From: Diorhabda sublineata
Taxonomy: Eukaryota > Arthropoda > Insecta > Coleoptera > Chrysomelidae
Assembly (NCBI RefSeq): GCF_026230105.1
Contig: NC_079474.1
Coordinates: 43,972,294 to 44,036,293 of the forward strand
Direction of reading: 5' to 3'
DNA length: 64,000 bases
Part shown: in pieces, positions 34,871 to 48,472 of the stretch
How positions within the stretch are numbered: position 1 is the stretch's first letter
Layout of the letters: each line of letters opens with the position of its first letter
Translations under genes and position numbers: made by a program
The notes under the pieces: generated by a model
The model's database searches: none
The model's input: only the letters and a program-made list of their open reading frames with translations
What the model was told of the DNA's origin: nothing

Positions 34871-37800
34871 TAGTGTTCACTATGAATTTCACCAACGATG
34901 CCAGAAATTCTAACTTAGAATCATTGTAACAAATTCGCCGTAGATTACAGGATTGGAGTAAGATTATTAAAGTGTTGTGATGGAATACTATTGAAAGGCA
35001 ATAAAGATATCCCATTTCGCTTAATATACAGAATGGAGACACTAGTAGATAAAGATAATATGAACATTCCAACAAAAAAGATTCAATCCGATTAGATGTA
35101 AACTAGCTGTCGGTAAGAACATAATACAACAAATAATAAAATTAAACTAATTGCGAGTAAGAATATTTCATGCGAAAAAACTATGAAGGATCTTAATGAC
35201 GCTATAATGACCCACGTAGTCAATTCGAATTATCAAATAAAAAAAAAATTACTATTACTATATATTTCTTTCAAACCTATGGTTAAGTGTTATTTTTATC
35301 TTGTGGTGGAAATTTATCATTCTTCAGCACTTATTTTTATATGAATAATTAAACTTGGGTTATACATCCTCAAATTCTTGGTCCGCATCAAGCTTTGTAT
35401 TTAAACGACTCAAAATTTCATTTAAAAGACAATATTTATACACTTATTTTTTCGTACTCTAGTTATTTTCAACTCTCCCGAAAGACCCGAAACACCCAAC
35501 TTTTAATTGAATCCGCAAAATTAATTTAGGTAAAGGGGTGAAGAATTATGTTTTGAATTAAAATATTTAACGGTATGATAATTTTTATGAAAGCTAATTT
35601 GGTAAATCCACATTGTCGAGATTTTCAAATAGTATAATAAAGATAACATCATGGCGGTTGTAGGAGAACAATTCTTGAAGGGTTTATGTTTACTCGACGG
35701 TAACGACGATGTTATTAATAGAAGAATGTACGTGTTGATAATATTCAAAGATTACAATAATTGTTAACAATGTACTTCAATCTACAATTGTCTAATAATC
35801 TATGGCTAACTATGAGATTATTGATACTTTAGTGAATTGAATTTTATAGAAAATTAAAAGGGCTACCTCATATTAATCAAACGTCACGTCAAGTCACGTC
35901 AGAATTAAATTATAATTAATTATATTGGCGCAAATTGGTGCTACAAGGTTGCTATAGTGATAACGTTTGTTTTTAAAAACATATTCGTGCCATTTTGTGC
36001 ATTTTCTTAAATTCTATTATTAGTTTTGAGTGTATCTATGTTTCGTGGACAAGAATACTACGATTAGTAGTATTCCTTCTAATATATTGGAGTTAGTTAC
36101 TAGCAGAACAACTAATCTGCTATCTACATAATCAAAGGAAAAGGATAAAACCATATACAAGAAAAATGTGCTTTTAATTCAACAAAAGTACCCTACATAA
36201 TCACTATAATATGCATATGAAATTTTGTAAAATGTCACTTCGACGATCTACCTAATAAGCCAAGTAGTAACTGAATGATTTTCTTAAAGAAGCACCAGAT
36301 TTTTGATTTTTAATGACGAAATTAAGTCATCAAAAGATAGACAGAAGATATAGTAGATCAAAACGGAGTGATTATACTCAATATAACTATAAATAATATA
36401 AAAACAATCAGATCCTCAACTTTTCAAGAGTCTTTCATTTCATCAAACATCGGCAACAATTTCTATAAGCAGTTACCGAAGATTATATCGCCGACAACAT
36501 AAATAACAAGCTAGAACGAAGCTGTGGAAATAATTAACAAGAATAACTATATAAAATATTAATAGTATTAACACTATTACTTATACAATGATTAGCAACG
36601 AAAATCCTTCGATAACTTTGAATAGCTCTAGCTTGTAGATAAAGTGTAGTATTCTCTTCGTGAGCAATGGCTTTTACTAAGTGAATAATATATTGTTTTC
36701 CAATTGCGACAGTAATGAAATAAGGAGAAAAAATAATGAAAAATTTAAAACTCGTGAACAGAAATATCTTATGAGAATTACCTTTTACGCATTCTCTTTC
36801 TTTTTAAACAGAAACTTGATTACATATCACCAAACAAAAAGCATAATAGTAATTTATATTCAAAAAATATTGTAAAATTGTAGTAACTCATATGACTATA
36901 ACAGACTGTGGTAATAAAATAACAAGTAATAGGAATCTTAAGAGAGGATAACGAAACAACAAAAAGTTTATACTGATATACCTACTCAAAGCAAAAGATG
37001 ATTAATAACAACAGAAACATGAATAGTATAAGGTTAATAATAGACTACACCCAGCGCGACTGTAATGAAATTATTCCAGTCCAGTAATCCATCGAGTTGA
37101 TCCAGTCGGGTGCTGAATAATATTGTCCATATTCCAGTCATTCAAAAGCTGTAAAAAGTAGTAAGTATCTTCCAGCTGCATACTTTTACAGATATTTGTA
37201 AGATGGTTTGGCGCATGTATGTTTTTAAAATTTCGAAGTAATATCACACTAACCCACAAGGAACAAATTGAGGAGTTTCGTTTTCAATTCATTGTTAGAA
37301 ATTACCTATATTTCATAAACAAAATTCGTGATCACTCTTTAAAGTATAATCAAGCACTGAATTGGTTGTTCAAACCATTTCAATAGCACTTGAATAAGGG
37401 AGTTGGAAAGAAAAATAAACCGTTCAGTCAACTAGACTGAATTGATTACCAGAATGGCACTGGTAGGTTCATATCATTCTAGTGCGGGCATGGAATCTTG
37501 GACTAGAATAATATAATCTGGTCTTTAGGGAGAGATCTGTGAGATACAAGACAGTTGCCAGATGACTGATAATAATGTAAAACAACAAAATGTTAAAAAT
37601 CAACAACCGCAGGACTATCAAATTGCAGGTAAAGAAGCTAAACTTCTTTTCACTTAGTTACCATCGACATACGTATAGTATTCTAAAATGAAATAGTAAA
37701 ATTGTTAGTTGGAACGTATTTATGTTGGCAAGAAATATAAAAGGATTTATAATTTTACGACATAAAAAAAAGTTGTCATCTGTTATCTTATCGAGATAAA

Positions 37801-39690
37801 ATTTTATGAGAATTTTATGTTTGGAAAACAAAAAAAATCGTCTCATTATTTCATATGGAATATGTTTCGAGTTGAATAATTTGACACTAAGTGACATAAT
37901 TATAATTAAAATGATAAAAGTATAGATCTGTTATATATTACTATATTAATACTAGATACGAAAGTTGAAAAGTTATTTGCGGGAATTACAAAATTTGAAT
38001 AAATACATAATTGAGTATGATTAGACAAACTGATACCTGACCAATTATATCTACCAATAATAAATTTGCTGTTACTGATAAGTGGTAATAAATATACCAG
38101 ACAGATTTCCTCAATTAATTAAGTTTTATGGTTATAAATTGTATTGATCCATTTTTTATATTAATTGACATATGAAAAAGGAAAAAAATCCACTGTCTTT
38201 TTGTTATTTTATGGTTGGTGATTTAGTCAAGGTAACGACTAATTAACTTTAAAATATGATAACTGATTATACTTTTGATATCATGAAATACGCAATCCAT
38301 CAAAAATTGAATGTAACATAGTTCAACCACGCCTACAGATGGAAATTTGCATTCGAATCTTTAGATAACACAAAAATTCGGCCATATAAATACTTTTCCG
38401 CATATGTGTGAAATAAAGAGAAACAAAATTTTCGAAAAACATTTATCATAACCTCACTTTAAATCGTTTTCACAATAATCAATTAGCTTGGAAAGAAAAA
38501 TGTTAGCTCATCACTTTATTCGTGCTGAATAAACTGCCACACTAAAACTCCCAATTACACTGTATGACGTAAGTTTCGATACTCAATTTATCGTCTTTAG
38601 ACTTAACCTACCTATTTTATACCAAATTTTCCCACCATTGAGCCTCATCCTGCGAAAAATAATTTGAGCAGAAAAACCTTTTCGTCAGGAAATATCACAT
38701 TCATTCTTTAACAAAATTGTAGAGTGGGTTGTGAGAAATAAACTCCTTGTTCCCACTTAATTAAAGTTATACTCAAAAATATTTCGCATCTAAATTAATA
38801 GTGGCCAGAAGAACAATGGGTGTTTGCTCAAAAACATGAAGATATTTTAATAATCAAATACAAATAAATAATAATAAAATATATGAAGCAAATAGTATTC
38901 AGATGGAATACGTGAGAATTAAAAAATGAAATCTTATTGATTTTGTTATATAGAAATGATATCTAGCAAAAAATTTTTCCATACATGTGAAAAAAATTAG
39001 TTTCAATTCATTTTGTGTCAATTCAGATGCTAATATTCAATAAATATAAATTCAATTCATCAGTGTTCATAGAAAAAGTACCGTATACAACTCGCATGCT
39101 GTTGCATCTGGTTTGCAGCATTCAAATAGGTGTTAAATTTGTTTTCTATATTATTAATTCATTAAAAAAAATACAAAAACAATTGTTATGTTTTATTTTT
39201 ATCTCACCTAGTTTCTTTTCAAACTACAAAAAAAACTTTTGTTATAAAGACTACCTTCTATCATTTCTTTTCCTTGTTCCTCATCCTAGTTTCATGTTGT
39301 TTTTGGACTGTACCCATGCATTTTACCCACCCTTTAGAAAGTGTAATTTCGAGACAACAAAGTTTAGATAAGGGGAGATGAAATGTGGGTGGAGAGGGGA
39401 CATAAATGGTGGTTTTGCTTATTCATGAGAAATGCTTTTAAAATGAAAATACAGCTCAAAATGGAATAAAAAAACAAGCTCCAGTTTAATAAGTTTACTT
39501 ATAACTTGTTTCAAAATATTTGAAGAAATAAAAAAAAGTTGGCTATCTTATATATTTTTTAGGTCGCATTTAAGGCATACTTAACTCGATATTATTCATA
39601 ACTTCAAAGAGATTTGTGGAAATATATACTACTCGTTGAAATGATTCTTATTGTGAAGTTTTTCGTATTTATTTACACTTTTTCTATTCT
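34871..39690. other. Unassigned A+T-rich stretch
   Basis: No gene or TE block was recognised over nearly 5 kb. A short direct repeat of 'gtcacgtca' occurs at 35883-35902. The 118-codon frame 39015-39371 has a GTG start and a hydrophobic, random look. Confidence 0.35.
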
Positions 39691-40121
39691 TGGGGTGAAA
39701 TAATAAATACGGTCTCTTATGTTCTTAATTTATTTACTCACTATATAATACACTTAACTTATAATAATTTACTTTTATCACTTAAACAATTTCTGCGATT
39801 ACTTTTACTCATTCGTTATTTTCACTACGACTATTTATTAAAAACTGACTAACTGCGCTACATAAAGTTATTTATATACCACAAATAGAATTCTACAAAG
39901 TTCTAGAACAAAAAGAAACACAAGAAATAAATAAATGGACTTTCCAAGAAATTATTTAAAAAAATACTGTAATAGACCGTCTTCCACAATAAAAATTCAT
40001 CAAATGCTCGTCCGCCATTTATAAAAAAACAAATCAATGGCGACGAGTGAATTCGCCGAATTGTAAAATTCCATTGTAGCTGGACAGGACTGGCCTAAGG
40101 ACCGCGAGCCTGTTCATAACA
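39691..40121 (-). mobile_element. Possible solo LTR
   Basis: Read on the minus strand, the segment begins TGTTATGAACAGGCTCGCGG at 40121, has a TATA-like box (ggtatataaata, about 39870-39880), AATAAA-type signals (for example near 39720-39735) and ends near 'tttcacccca' at 39691. TG...CA-like limits, this promoter and polyadenylation order, and a size of about 430 bp fit a gypsy-type LTR. No second LTR, primer-binding site or clear target duplication was found, so the call is tentative. Confidence 0.45.
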
Positions 40122-42955
40122 TGATTTTCAAATATTGTTTATCAAATAAGCAAGAGCTAAATAAATGAAGTCTTTTGTCAAAAATAATGAAATGTTTAGA
40201 GGCAACTATAAAAAATTGGTGTGCTTTGAATGTTTCTTCTGTATTTTTCCTTTTTTGTATCTAATAAACTAGAAACGCTTAATAAAAATTTCATTTAGGT
40301 ATTTCTAAAACATCTGGAAGAAAACGAATTAGTGGATGTTACAAAGGTAAGATTCAATAACTTCGAAACTGGTCAGGGAAGATCGATAGATGTCACGCTG
40401 TACCAAACAAATGTAATTCAATTCGTCAATAATGCTCAAAAATTTTATGACAACTTTCTCAAGCTTGTGGTTTCTAAGCAATAAGCTTTCTAAATTGTTT
40501 TGGACAATTATCAATATCCCTGGGTTATTATTACTGAAAATAACTCACTTAACGAATATAAAGTGATCAATTAATTTTATTTACAGTTTTAGTTATAATA
40601 GGATATAATTGGACACTGTAAAATTAATACTTATGGATGAACGTTGGAGCTCTACTGCCCAAAGTTTGGGTTATCTTGTGTATAATATTTATGTAACTAC
40701 TTTGGTAACTAGTATCTGATTCGGAAGAGTCGACTTGAGAGAAAAAAAGAAAAAAATTCGGTGACTTCAATAAGAATTGACAAGGGGCTGGAGGTTAGAT
40801 GCAACATTTGGTATGCGGTAAAAACAAAGTAATAAAACGATAAAATCCAGATGTTCCGAAATTTGTATCCGATTGCCCTTCAAATTTTACAATGATAACA
40901 GTAAAAGATAATAAATCGACAATATAAAATGGACAAACTCCAATAAATCGTTACCGATCGGTACAGGCATATTAAAAATCTATCTGAATAGATTTAAAAA
41001 AACAGACACCATAACATTAAACAACAAAAGAGCGGAAGTAGACACAAAACATACCAAAATTACAACATCAAATAAACTTGGGCGACAGATCTAAAAAATA
41101 AATACAATTTCTGAAAAATTATAGCTGATTTTTCTCAAATACAGTTACCTCTCTTGGAACGAAAAATGATATTTTCATTGGCAGATTGTTTCAGGTTGGG
41201 CGCATACATACAACTTTCAATTGCACCACTGTTTAAATGACTTTTCCTCAAACTTTTTTGTGCCATACCCTACAATAGATTCTCTAAAATTTTTATAACC
41301 CCCTATATCGAATACATAATATATAGTATAATAATAAGAAATTGAATTTTCCAGTAAAGAAACTTGAATGATATTGTAAAATGAGAACGAAATACAGTAA
41401 ATTTCGAAACGTATTGAATAACTGAATTTTGAATTTCAAATAATTTGATAAAAAAATTTTCTATATTGTATTTTAATTTTACGAGATTGTTACACTCAAT
41501 GCTAGCTGCACAGAGATTTATATTAGGTTGCAATTTGGTTAGCTTCGGTCTCCACATTATGTTATATCCAGCCGATTTCTTTTTTCTACAAGTGAATCAT
41601 TCACTGTACTAAATCCACATTAATCTAAATATAAAGATGGAAACAGTAGCAGCAATTTCCTCTGCATTTATGTGCTCCATTTATAATAATATGTAGTTTT
41701 AAGTGAGTTCTGCCTTTCTGATATATCAGACAAATTCACTAACATTGTCTGTATGATCTTTTTTGGGAAATCAAATTGTTTCAAATCATGTTTTATTTCA
41801 AATCAGCCGATAGAATATTCAGATAATAATAAATAAAACGGTAACATACCTTTAGAGCCAATGAAACTATTTTTCAAAGATATCGGCTATATAATTCATA
41901 GATGCTTCACTGTCGATTGTTGTTAGATATTGCGTTCTTTAGCTAAATTTTAAAATGTCTGTCGTCTGCCATAGTAAAGTTCACTTGACAACGCTAAATA
42001 TTCTGTTTATAGTTTGATTTCGTCAACCAAATTCTCCTGTCGAGCCCCTCAAAACAATCAAATTGCCCCTTCGTGGAACCTGGACCCAACCTTGTTAAAA
42101 ACTAATTAGATGATTGTCGAAAGTCTATAGAATCAAATGGAAGTGCGCATACAACCAAAATGAGAGTTGTTGGAGAAAAAATCATAAACTAGTTGATGCT
42201 CGATTCAGATCAATTGTGTTTTAACGTTTCTTAATGAACCTAAAGTTATTCGGGTGCTTTCGAAATGGCGGGACTTGTCTTACTAGATGATGTTGAGTGC
42301 CCTATCATAAGTTATTGAAGAAATATTCAGTCGTTAATTAGATGGACGGACCAATTGGCGAAATGATTCCATTGAAGTTTTCTTTAATTCACTCTGTAAA
42401 AGATGAAAAGTTTTTTGGGGCAATCCTTAAGGTTACCATGTAACGTGTGGAATTACCCATTTAGTAATATGTAATCTGCTGAAAATAGGATCAAAAGAAT
42501 ATTTTTTTCTTTTTTCTTTTTCCATCGCCAAAATAAAGGAGACCACTGGCGAGAGCTCTTATTTTGTGTTACTAGTAGAGAATGAAGACTGATCAATATC
42601 CCATCGACTATTAATTGTCGGTGATTTCGACTCAATAGTTTGGTCGATGGAAAGTTGTATTGATTTAAGACTTTGTACTTTTTCAATTTTTCTAAATTGA
42701 AACATGATGACTGGGGAGAACATTGAAAAGACTGTGAACGACTAAAGCTACCCAAGAAGACATGTTTGAAATAAAAAATACAGAAGCTTTTGTGGATCAA
42801 TCTCGTAACTTTTATGTTTAAAATTGGTATTTTCACTATACAGACTTGGGCAAAATGGACGAAACATAGTATTAATGGCTTAATTATGGTTTTTATGGAA
42901 AATTGTCTCAATTAAATTTTTTTCTGTGTTTTGTATATTATCTAACATTCACCTG
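40122..42955. other. Unassigned A+T-rich stretch
   Basis: The longest open frame of the window (42453-42911, minus, 152 codons) lies here but starts with TTG, has no domain I recognise and a composition expected of random A+T-rich DNA. Confidence 0.35.
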
Positions 42956-43562
42956 CTCATTATATTCAGCTCAGATCAGACTCCTAGCTTAGAGATCGTA
43001 CATTCAGAACTGAACTAGAAAATGATTATTCAGAGCTCCAATTGATTACAGCAGGAGTCCCTCAAGGTAATATTTTGCGATCAATACTATACCTATTAAA
43101 TACATAGTAATACATGGAAATGTTAAACTACATTTGCAGACGACACAGCTGTTAAAGAATCAATTGGAGAGCTCTGTAAGAATCTTCAAAATTCAATTAC
43201 CAAATGGACTAATAAATGGCGTATTCAAATCAATGAGAGGAAAATCTTGGACTACATCTGGATATAAAACTGAAGCACTAAACTATGGACTTATTGTTTA
43301 CAACTATGCTTGCCTGCACAGCCTCCAAAACTGAATACTAAGGAATATAGTTAACACGCCGTGGTATGTGCTTAATAAAGATCTACACCGAAAACTCCAT
43401 ACAAATACTGTTAAAGAAAATATAAAGAAGATTGCTGAAGGTCCCGAAGAATTACTTCATAATCACATAAACAAAGAAATGCTGGAACATTCGATAATCA
43501 AGACACAGTCCACGGCCTCAAACGCTCCAAGTCTTTTGAACCAGTGTGAAAAGTGTGTATAA
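42956..43562 (+). mobile_element. Jockey-like LINE RT, core and C-terminus
   Basis: LENDYSELQLITAGVPQGNI (about 43009-43070) carries the GVPQG box and LRSILYLLNT the start of the next block. TFADDTAVKESIGELCKNLQ (43130-43190) holds the FADD catalytic box, followed by NSITKWTNKWRIQINER. After a deletion, IVNTPWYVLNKDLHRKLHTN and TVKENIKKIAEG (43350-43440) form the C-terminal block (APWYVxNxxLHxDL-xxTVxEEI). The order is that of Jockey ORF2. Frameshifts and internal loss make it nonfunctional. Confidence 0.85.
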
Positions 43563-43734
43563 ACGTCTATATCTGACAGAAAAATACTTACTAGATTATG
43601 TTAAATGTAAAATTTAGATTGATTGTGAGAATGTATTGTTTCTATCACAATAATAGTGAAAACAAAAATCATAGAAACATGAAACAAACCGTATACCGTG
43701 TACTGGTAGACCGTATTTACCCACCGGTCTATCA

Positions 43735-43870
43735 GGATACCATATCATATGACTACGATCAGATAAACTCGATCAGTTTCCGAACAACAATGGACACGAT
43801 TGTTTCCGAACATTAAGATCATGATTGGGTAGACCCGATCACAGTTTTCGAAAAAATCCTATTGTGTATA
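43735..43870. repeat. Partial relative of the 29535-29907 MITE
   Basis: 'actacgatcagat', 'tttccgaacaa', 'tttccgaacatt', 'atcatgattgggt' and 'cgatcacagttttcgaaaa' follow the same order as in 29795-29907. The left end of that element is missing here. An internal pair 'ctggtagaccg'/'cggtctatcag' at 43702-43732 adds a short inverted repeat just upstream. Confidence 0.6.
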
Positions 43871-44644
43871 AAAATTAATTAGATTATGTGATCAAAAATA
43901 ATATACAACGATTTGTTTTGCTTCTGCTGCTGACAATTTCTCTTATAATAGTATAATTTTGGATTCGATAAAACTGTACCTTTACAAAAACGTCATAAAT
44001 ATAGATAGCGCTAACTAATATAGGGGTAAAATATACATCATAAACGTTAACCGACGAAATAATATATATCATGTCGAGATAGTTAATTTTAATTACAGAG
44101 CCGTAAATGTGCAATACGTTATGCAAGTATTTAAATACATTAACAACTTTCCCTAATGCATTTTGTTCTACTGGACAGAGATTTATTAACAGTTGATATA
44201 TTGATAATGTGTGTCTGTATATGAATGTGTTTGTCTACTCTAAACTTATTACATATGCAATAACGTCGGTCCTGGTGTTTCGAGTAGAAAAACTACAAGT
44301 GATTATTCAAGTTATGATTTACAACACTTGTTTATGTTTTTTTTTAATACTCGGAACATAACAGTTGCTAATTGGTGAAGATACATTGTTACCCTAGGAT
44401 ATCTAGAAATGTAAAAAAATGTAAAAAATTTTAAACGTTTATCACTTTTATCTCACGACGCATTATATAGTATAGTAATAGGTCTATGAAGCATGTTCTG
44501 TGTTTTTTTATATATTTGTCCTAGAGGTATGAATGGTTAAGTGGAAGAATGGTTTTACGTATCGTCACTACTTGGTGTTGAGACTAGTATATCTCCTTGT
44601 CGTGTTTTTCTTTCCTTCCCTCTTCAAGCACCTCAGCTGCGAAT
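43871..44644. other. Unassigned A+T-rich stretch
   Basis: Nothing recognised. Confidence 0.4.
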
Positions 44645-44840
44645 CTACTCATTGGTATCCAGGTAATTTTCCACCATATTTCCAGATGTGATTGTTCCTA
44701 GAAATGCAGTTTTCCATGTACGTTTTTTGAAGAATACGTGGTCCACACATTCGTTATTTCTTTTAGAGATTGGGTATTCATATTTGAACCCGAAGCATTC
44801 ATATATTGAGAATAAATCCCCATAGGGCATTCAATCTATC
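44645..44840 (-). mobile_element. LINE endonuclease remnant (CR1/Jockey-group)
   Basis: Minus-strand SIYECFGFKYEYPISKRNNE continues CVDHVFFKKR (about 44735-44806). It resembles the endonuclease region where a loop 'xxFGFxxxIxxPTR-xxxxTCIDHIF' precedes the catalytic-histidine block. Only this block is readable; the GDxN motif upstream is not clear. It could be an independent scrap or part of the I-like LINE just upstream. Confidence 0.5.
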
Positions 44841-45689
44841 CACGGAATATAATGGTGAGTCCATTTTCTCCAATAATTTATGCTTTTTGATTGTCATTTC
44901 AAACTCTTCTCGTAAGTATCGATGATCCTACTTGCTGGTGAGAGGATGTTTTTTTCTCTAATGCGCTAATGGGCAGCCTTCCGTCCTTGGGTACTGTACA
45001 GTAAGTGTTAAAATCTCTCAGAGCACTTAACCCATAAATTTAGACGACAATCTGTTGTGGCTCTTGCAAAGAAATGTCATATATGATATAATATATTTCT
45101 CATTACATATGTCTTGACAGTTATGAACTTTCCTAGTTGATGCTTCATCTGGCAATCACATTCATGTAACGAATAAGGGTTGCTATACTTGTAACGTTTT
45201 CGCGTATTTTTCCTGGTGATCAGTATCAGTGAGGTCAAATAGTTTGAACGAACCAATACATATATACAGAAAACAAAATTAGAATTCATAAGTTATGTAT
45301 CAGATGGAAATGGATGTTCGAGGGAAGAAAAATCAAGCAACACAGTTGAGAAATAGAAATTCTAATCATAATAAAAACGAGGAAATTTCAAATCAAAAAC
45401 ATAGAGGAACAGTTGACAGTGTAAGATGAAGCAAGCAGGGAAACAGACAGTGGCATGAAGAGGTTCTCGTGCGTAGTCTTAAAAAAATCAACAGGAAAGA
45501 TAAAAAAGCAGTTGGCAATCCAATACATAGAAATTAAAATTGACGACATGAAAATTAATCATCTTCTTATTGTTAGAGTTAGGAAGGCCTATTTTTCGTG
45601 ACAATACTGACAAGTCAGTATTTGCAAGCTTTATGTTTTCACCGCTTGGAAATTTGAACATGTTTTGCACTGTGAATGCACTATAAAGC
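44841..45689. other. Unassigned stretch
   Basis: Nothing certain; it may include the degraded 3' part of the LINE at 45690-46790. Confidence 0.35.
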
Positions 45690-46790
45690 AAGTTCTTTTC
45701 GTAATCTTCACAGAACTCTATTAGAGTTATTTGAGGAGCAGTTATGGAAAATGTGGGATAGGTTTTGCGTTTCGCCGCAGGCGCATAAATCCGAGGACAC
45801 TTTGCTAATTTTATGCAAAAAGGCCAATGTAGCACAGTAGTTGGAACGTATTGTTGAGATGATACATATCTTTTTTCTTTTGAGTGCCACTTTTCTGCAC
45901 CACATCTGGGGTCCGACAGAAAAAATGGTACGTCCAATGGTTCTTCATAGGTTTGCGAATTGTCTGCTCTGTCATATGAGAGTTTTCTGGGATCCAGCCG
46001 ATTCGAAGGTCTTTTTCTTGCTGATACAACTCAGAAAGCAGTTCCCTAATTCTAAGAATGAAGAAATTGTAGGATGAAGAGAAGGATACTTTTGGTATGG
46101 AATTAATTGCACTCTGGGAATCAATCATTATAACATAATATTCTGCAAAAAAGATAAACGAATTAAAAGGTAGTTGATCACACAAGTTGATCAAAATTAG
46201 AAGAATATATTCCTTATCCTATTTTCCTCTTGGACTTAGAAGCATCAGTGAAGAAAATAGGGCCAGGGAAATTGATAGATTCCGTCTTGGAGTGAAAGAG
46301 TTGGTTAAAGTGGATGTCTTTTTTATGTCGAATTCTAACAAATTGAATTGATTCATTTGGGATTCATATGAGAAAAAGATAACAAGGAAATTTCTTATTT
46401 GGCACGATAAATCCTATATGAAAAGCGGGGTGTTTGTAAATAAATCGATGAGTGATGGTTTAACTAGACTTTTGTATGCTACTACTTTAGATATATATTT
46501 GTCTGACAATATTCCCGGACGTGGTTCTAGAGGAACCTGCACGCATTCAGATAACATAACATTGATAGGGGTTGATTTTAGGTAGCCCCTTATAGCCTGG
46601 TAATGAATTCGATCTAATTTTTTGAAGGTACTTGGCACAACCACCGTATAACATGCAAGCGTTATCAAATAAGGGATGTATGGTGGCTTTGTATATGTTT
46701 AGGAGAGAGATCTGGTAACCACCCCACCATTTACTGCACAGTGACCTAAGTAAATTGATGCCTTTTGAAACTTTACAGAAAATATATCCT
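45690..46790 (-). mobile_element. I-like LINE, RT C-terminus plus RNase H
   Basis: Minus-strand order: VSKGINLLRSLCSKWWGGYQ and the following LLNIYKATIHPLFDNACMLY (46775-46640), the post-RT segment; KKLDRIHYQAIRGYLKSTPI, MLSECVQVPLEPR and LSDKYISKVVAYKSL (46625-46460), the connection domain; then VIMIDSQSAINSI (about 46100-46140) and RIRELLSELYQQEKDLRIGW (46050-45990), the RNase H D-S-Q-S-A-x and IxWIPxH blocks, here WIPENS. CACGETQNLSHIFHNC (45790-45740) is the C-x-C-x(7)-H-x(4)-C motif after RNase H. RNase H is typical of I, Loa and some R1 clades. Frame changes separate the domains. Confidence 0.82.
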
Positions 46791-47263
46791 TACTCAACAA
46801 GTCCAACATAACTTATTTCATCCAGCTAATGAATAAGGCATCAATTTTTTATACCCACGGTACTGTTGGTGAATTTTCAACTAACACATCGTAGTGACAA
46901 AAGGCATTGTCTTTTAAGTTTATCATTGCTGCTTCTACTCTTTGTCTGCTAGAACAATGGAGAGACGTTCTTAATTGCATATTATACATTAAATATGCCA
47001 CAATGACAAAAACGCCAGGGTAAAACGGGACTCGACAAAGCACAGTCATTTAATCTTTGCGGATAATTTTGGCTTTATAATTATGAAACTTCTTAAGTAT
47101 TAACTTAATGATTTGATCGGTGATATCGACAGTCTTTGTTTCGCTTTACCATAATTAAAACATTTTTTTGTTTAAATAAATAAGTCCCCTTATTTTAAAA
47201 ATGAATTATAAATATATAACAGAGCTTATTATATGAGGTGCATCAACAACAAGTTGATAAAAG
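46791..47263. other. Unassigned stretch, possibly decayed RT of the neighbouring LINE
   Basis: Frame 47049-46849 (minus) may be RT debris upstream of the LINE at 45690-46790, but I could not match any block. Confidence 0.3.
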
Positions 47264-48472
47264 GATTTAGTACAGGCAAATTAGGCGATTTTGATCTAAA
47301 ACCTTGAATTAAATTGGGCAGCTTTGATTTTCTAGATTCTAGGAGGTTTTAGGATACTGAATAAGTCTAGCAACTCTCAGCAAAATTACGGGCACGTAAT
47401 TTTGAAATTTTGAGACTTGAAACTCAAGAAAATTTTGAAACGCGATAACTCGAAAACTATGAGGAATTCGAAAAAACTACCGTAACGAAAAATGTAGGGT
47501 ACAAAATTCTCTACAAAAACCTATCTGTTCCTAACCTCAAAATTTAAAATGGGATTATACACTTAAAAAAATTTTGAAACGCGATAATTTGAAAACTATG
47601 AGGAATTCGGAAAAAGTGCTGGAGCAAACAATGTACAGCACAAAGTGAGCACTTTTTCCTAACCTCAAAATTTTCATCGTAAAGTTCATTTTGAATTGCG
47701 GATAACTGAGGAATTCGACACAAACTGCTGGAACAAAAATTGTGAAGCACAACATTTCATACAAAAAAGGATTCAATTTTTTCCTAACGTCAAAATTTTT
47801 ATTATAAAATGGCTTTGAACGCTCAAAAATATTTTAAATCGCGAATAATTCGAAAACTACATAGAATTCGAAAAAAAGTTCTGGAGCCAAAACTGTAAAG
47901 CACAAAATGAGTACCAGCAAGTCTGTGAATATTGAAATAAAAATCAACCGAGAACGAAGATAGTGTTTATGGTCGGATTTTTTAAAAGCTTATGGGGCCA
48001 ATATACTTCTTTATCTTGCAAGATTTTCGAAAATTATGCTAGCCTACCCGAGTAGAAAATAGAGATCTTAACAATCATGATGCATTCTGGTTTTTTGGAA
48101 AGAAAGTAGTTTTCCAAAAGCTAAAGCAGTTTCCGTGTGTGCCTGGAACGTAAATTGGCTTGAATTTGCGAGCGGATTCTCCGGCTTTCGGTATTGAGGG
48201 AGATTTACTCAGAAATAGTGGCACCAACCAAAAAATGCCTTTTTTTGTAGAAAACTTTATACCCTACATTTTTTGTTCGAGCAGTTATTTCGAACTCCTC
48301 ATAGTTTACGACTTATTCGCGTTTCAAAAATTTTTTGTGTTCCGAAATTTCGACCGTAATTTTGTTGAGTTGCTAGGCTAATTCAGTAACCGAAAACCTC
48401 TGAGAATCTAGAAAATAAGAAGCGCCCAATTCAATTTCTGGTTTAATCCTATTTTACCTGTACTAATTAGTG
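47264..48472. mobile_element. Foldback-like element with long inverted arms and internal tandem units
   Basis: The left arm (about 47264-47530) recurs inverted at 48225-48472; shared tracts include 'agtacaggYaaaatagg', 'ttttctagattct', 'ctagcaactc', 'gaaacgcgataa' and 'aaaaatgtagggta'. Inside the left half, units carrying 'cgcgataa...gaaaactatgaggaattcg' recur at about 47442, 47581, 47698 and 47841, spaced 117-143 bp. The core (47930-48225) shows no ORF of note. Long arms with tandem subrepeats and no gene fit a foldback-type or other non-autonomous DNA element. Confidence 0.7.

Noticed and set aside
42453..42911. 152-codon open frame on the minus strand, the longest in the window
   Set aside because: It starts with TTG, has no motif I recognise and a composition expected of random A+T-rich DNA.
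45488..45937. 149-codon minus-strand frame
   Set aside because: It overlaps the RNase H and zinc-type region of the I-like LINE in another frame and is a shadow of it.
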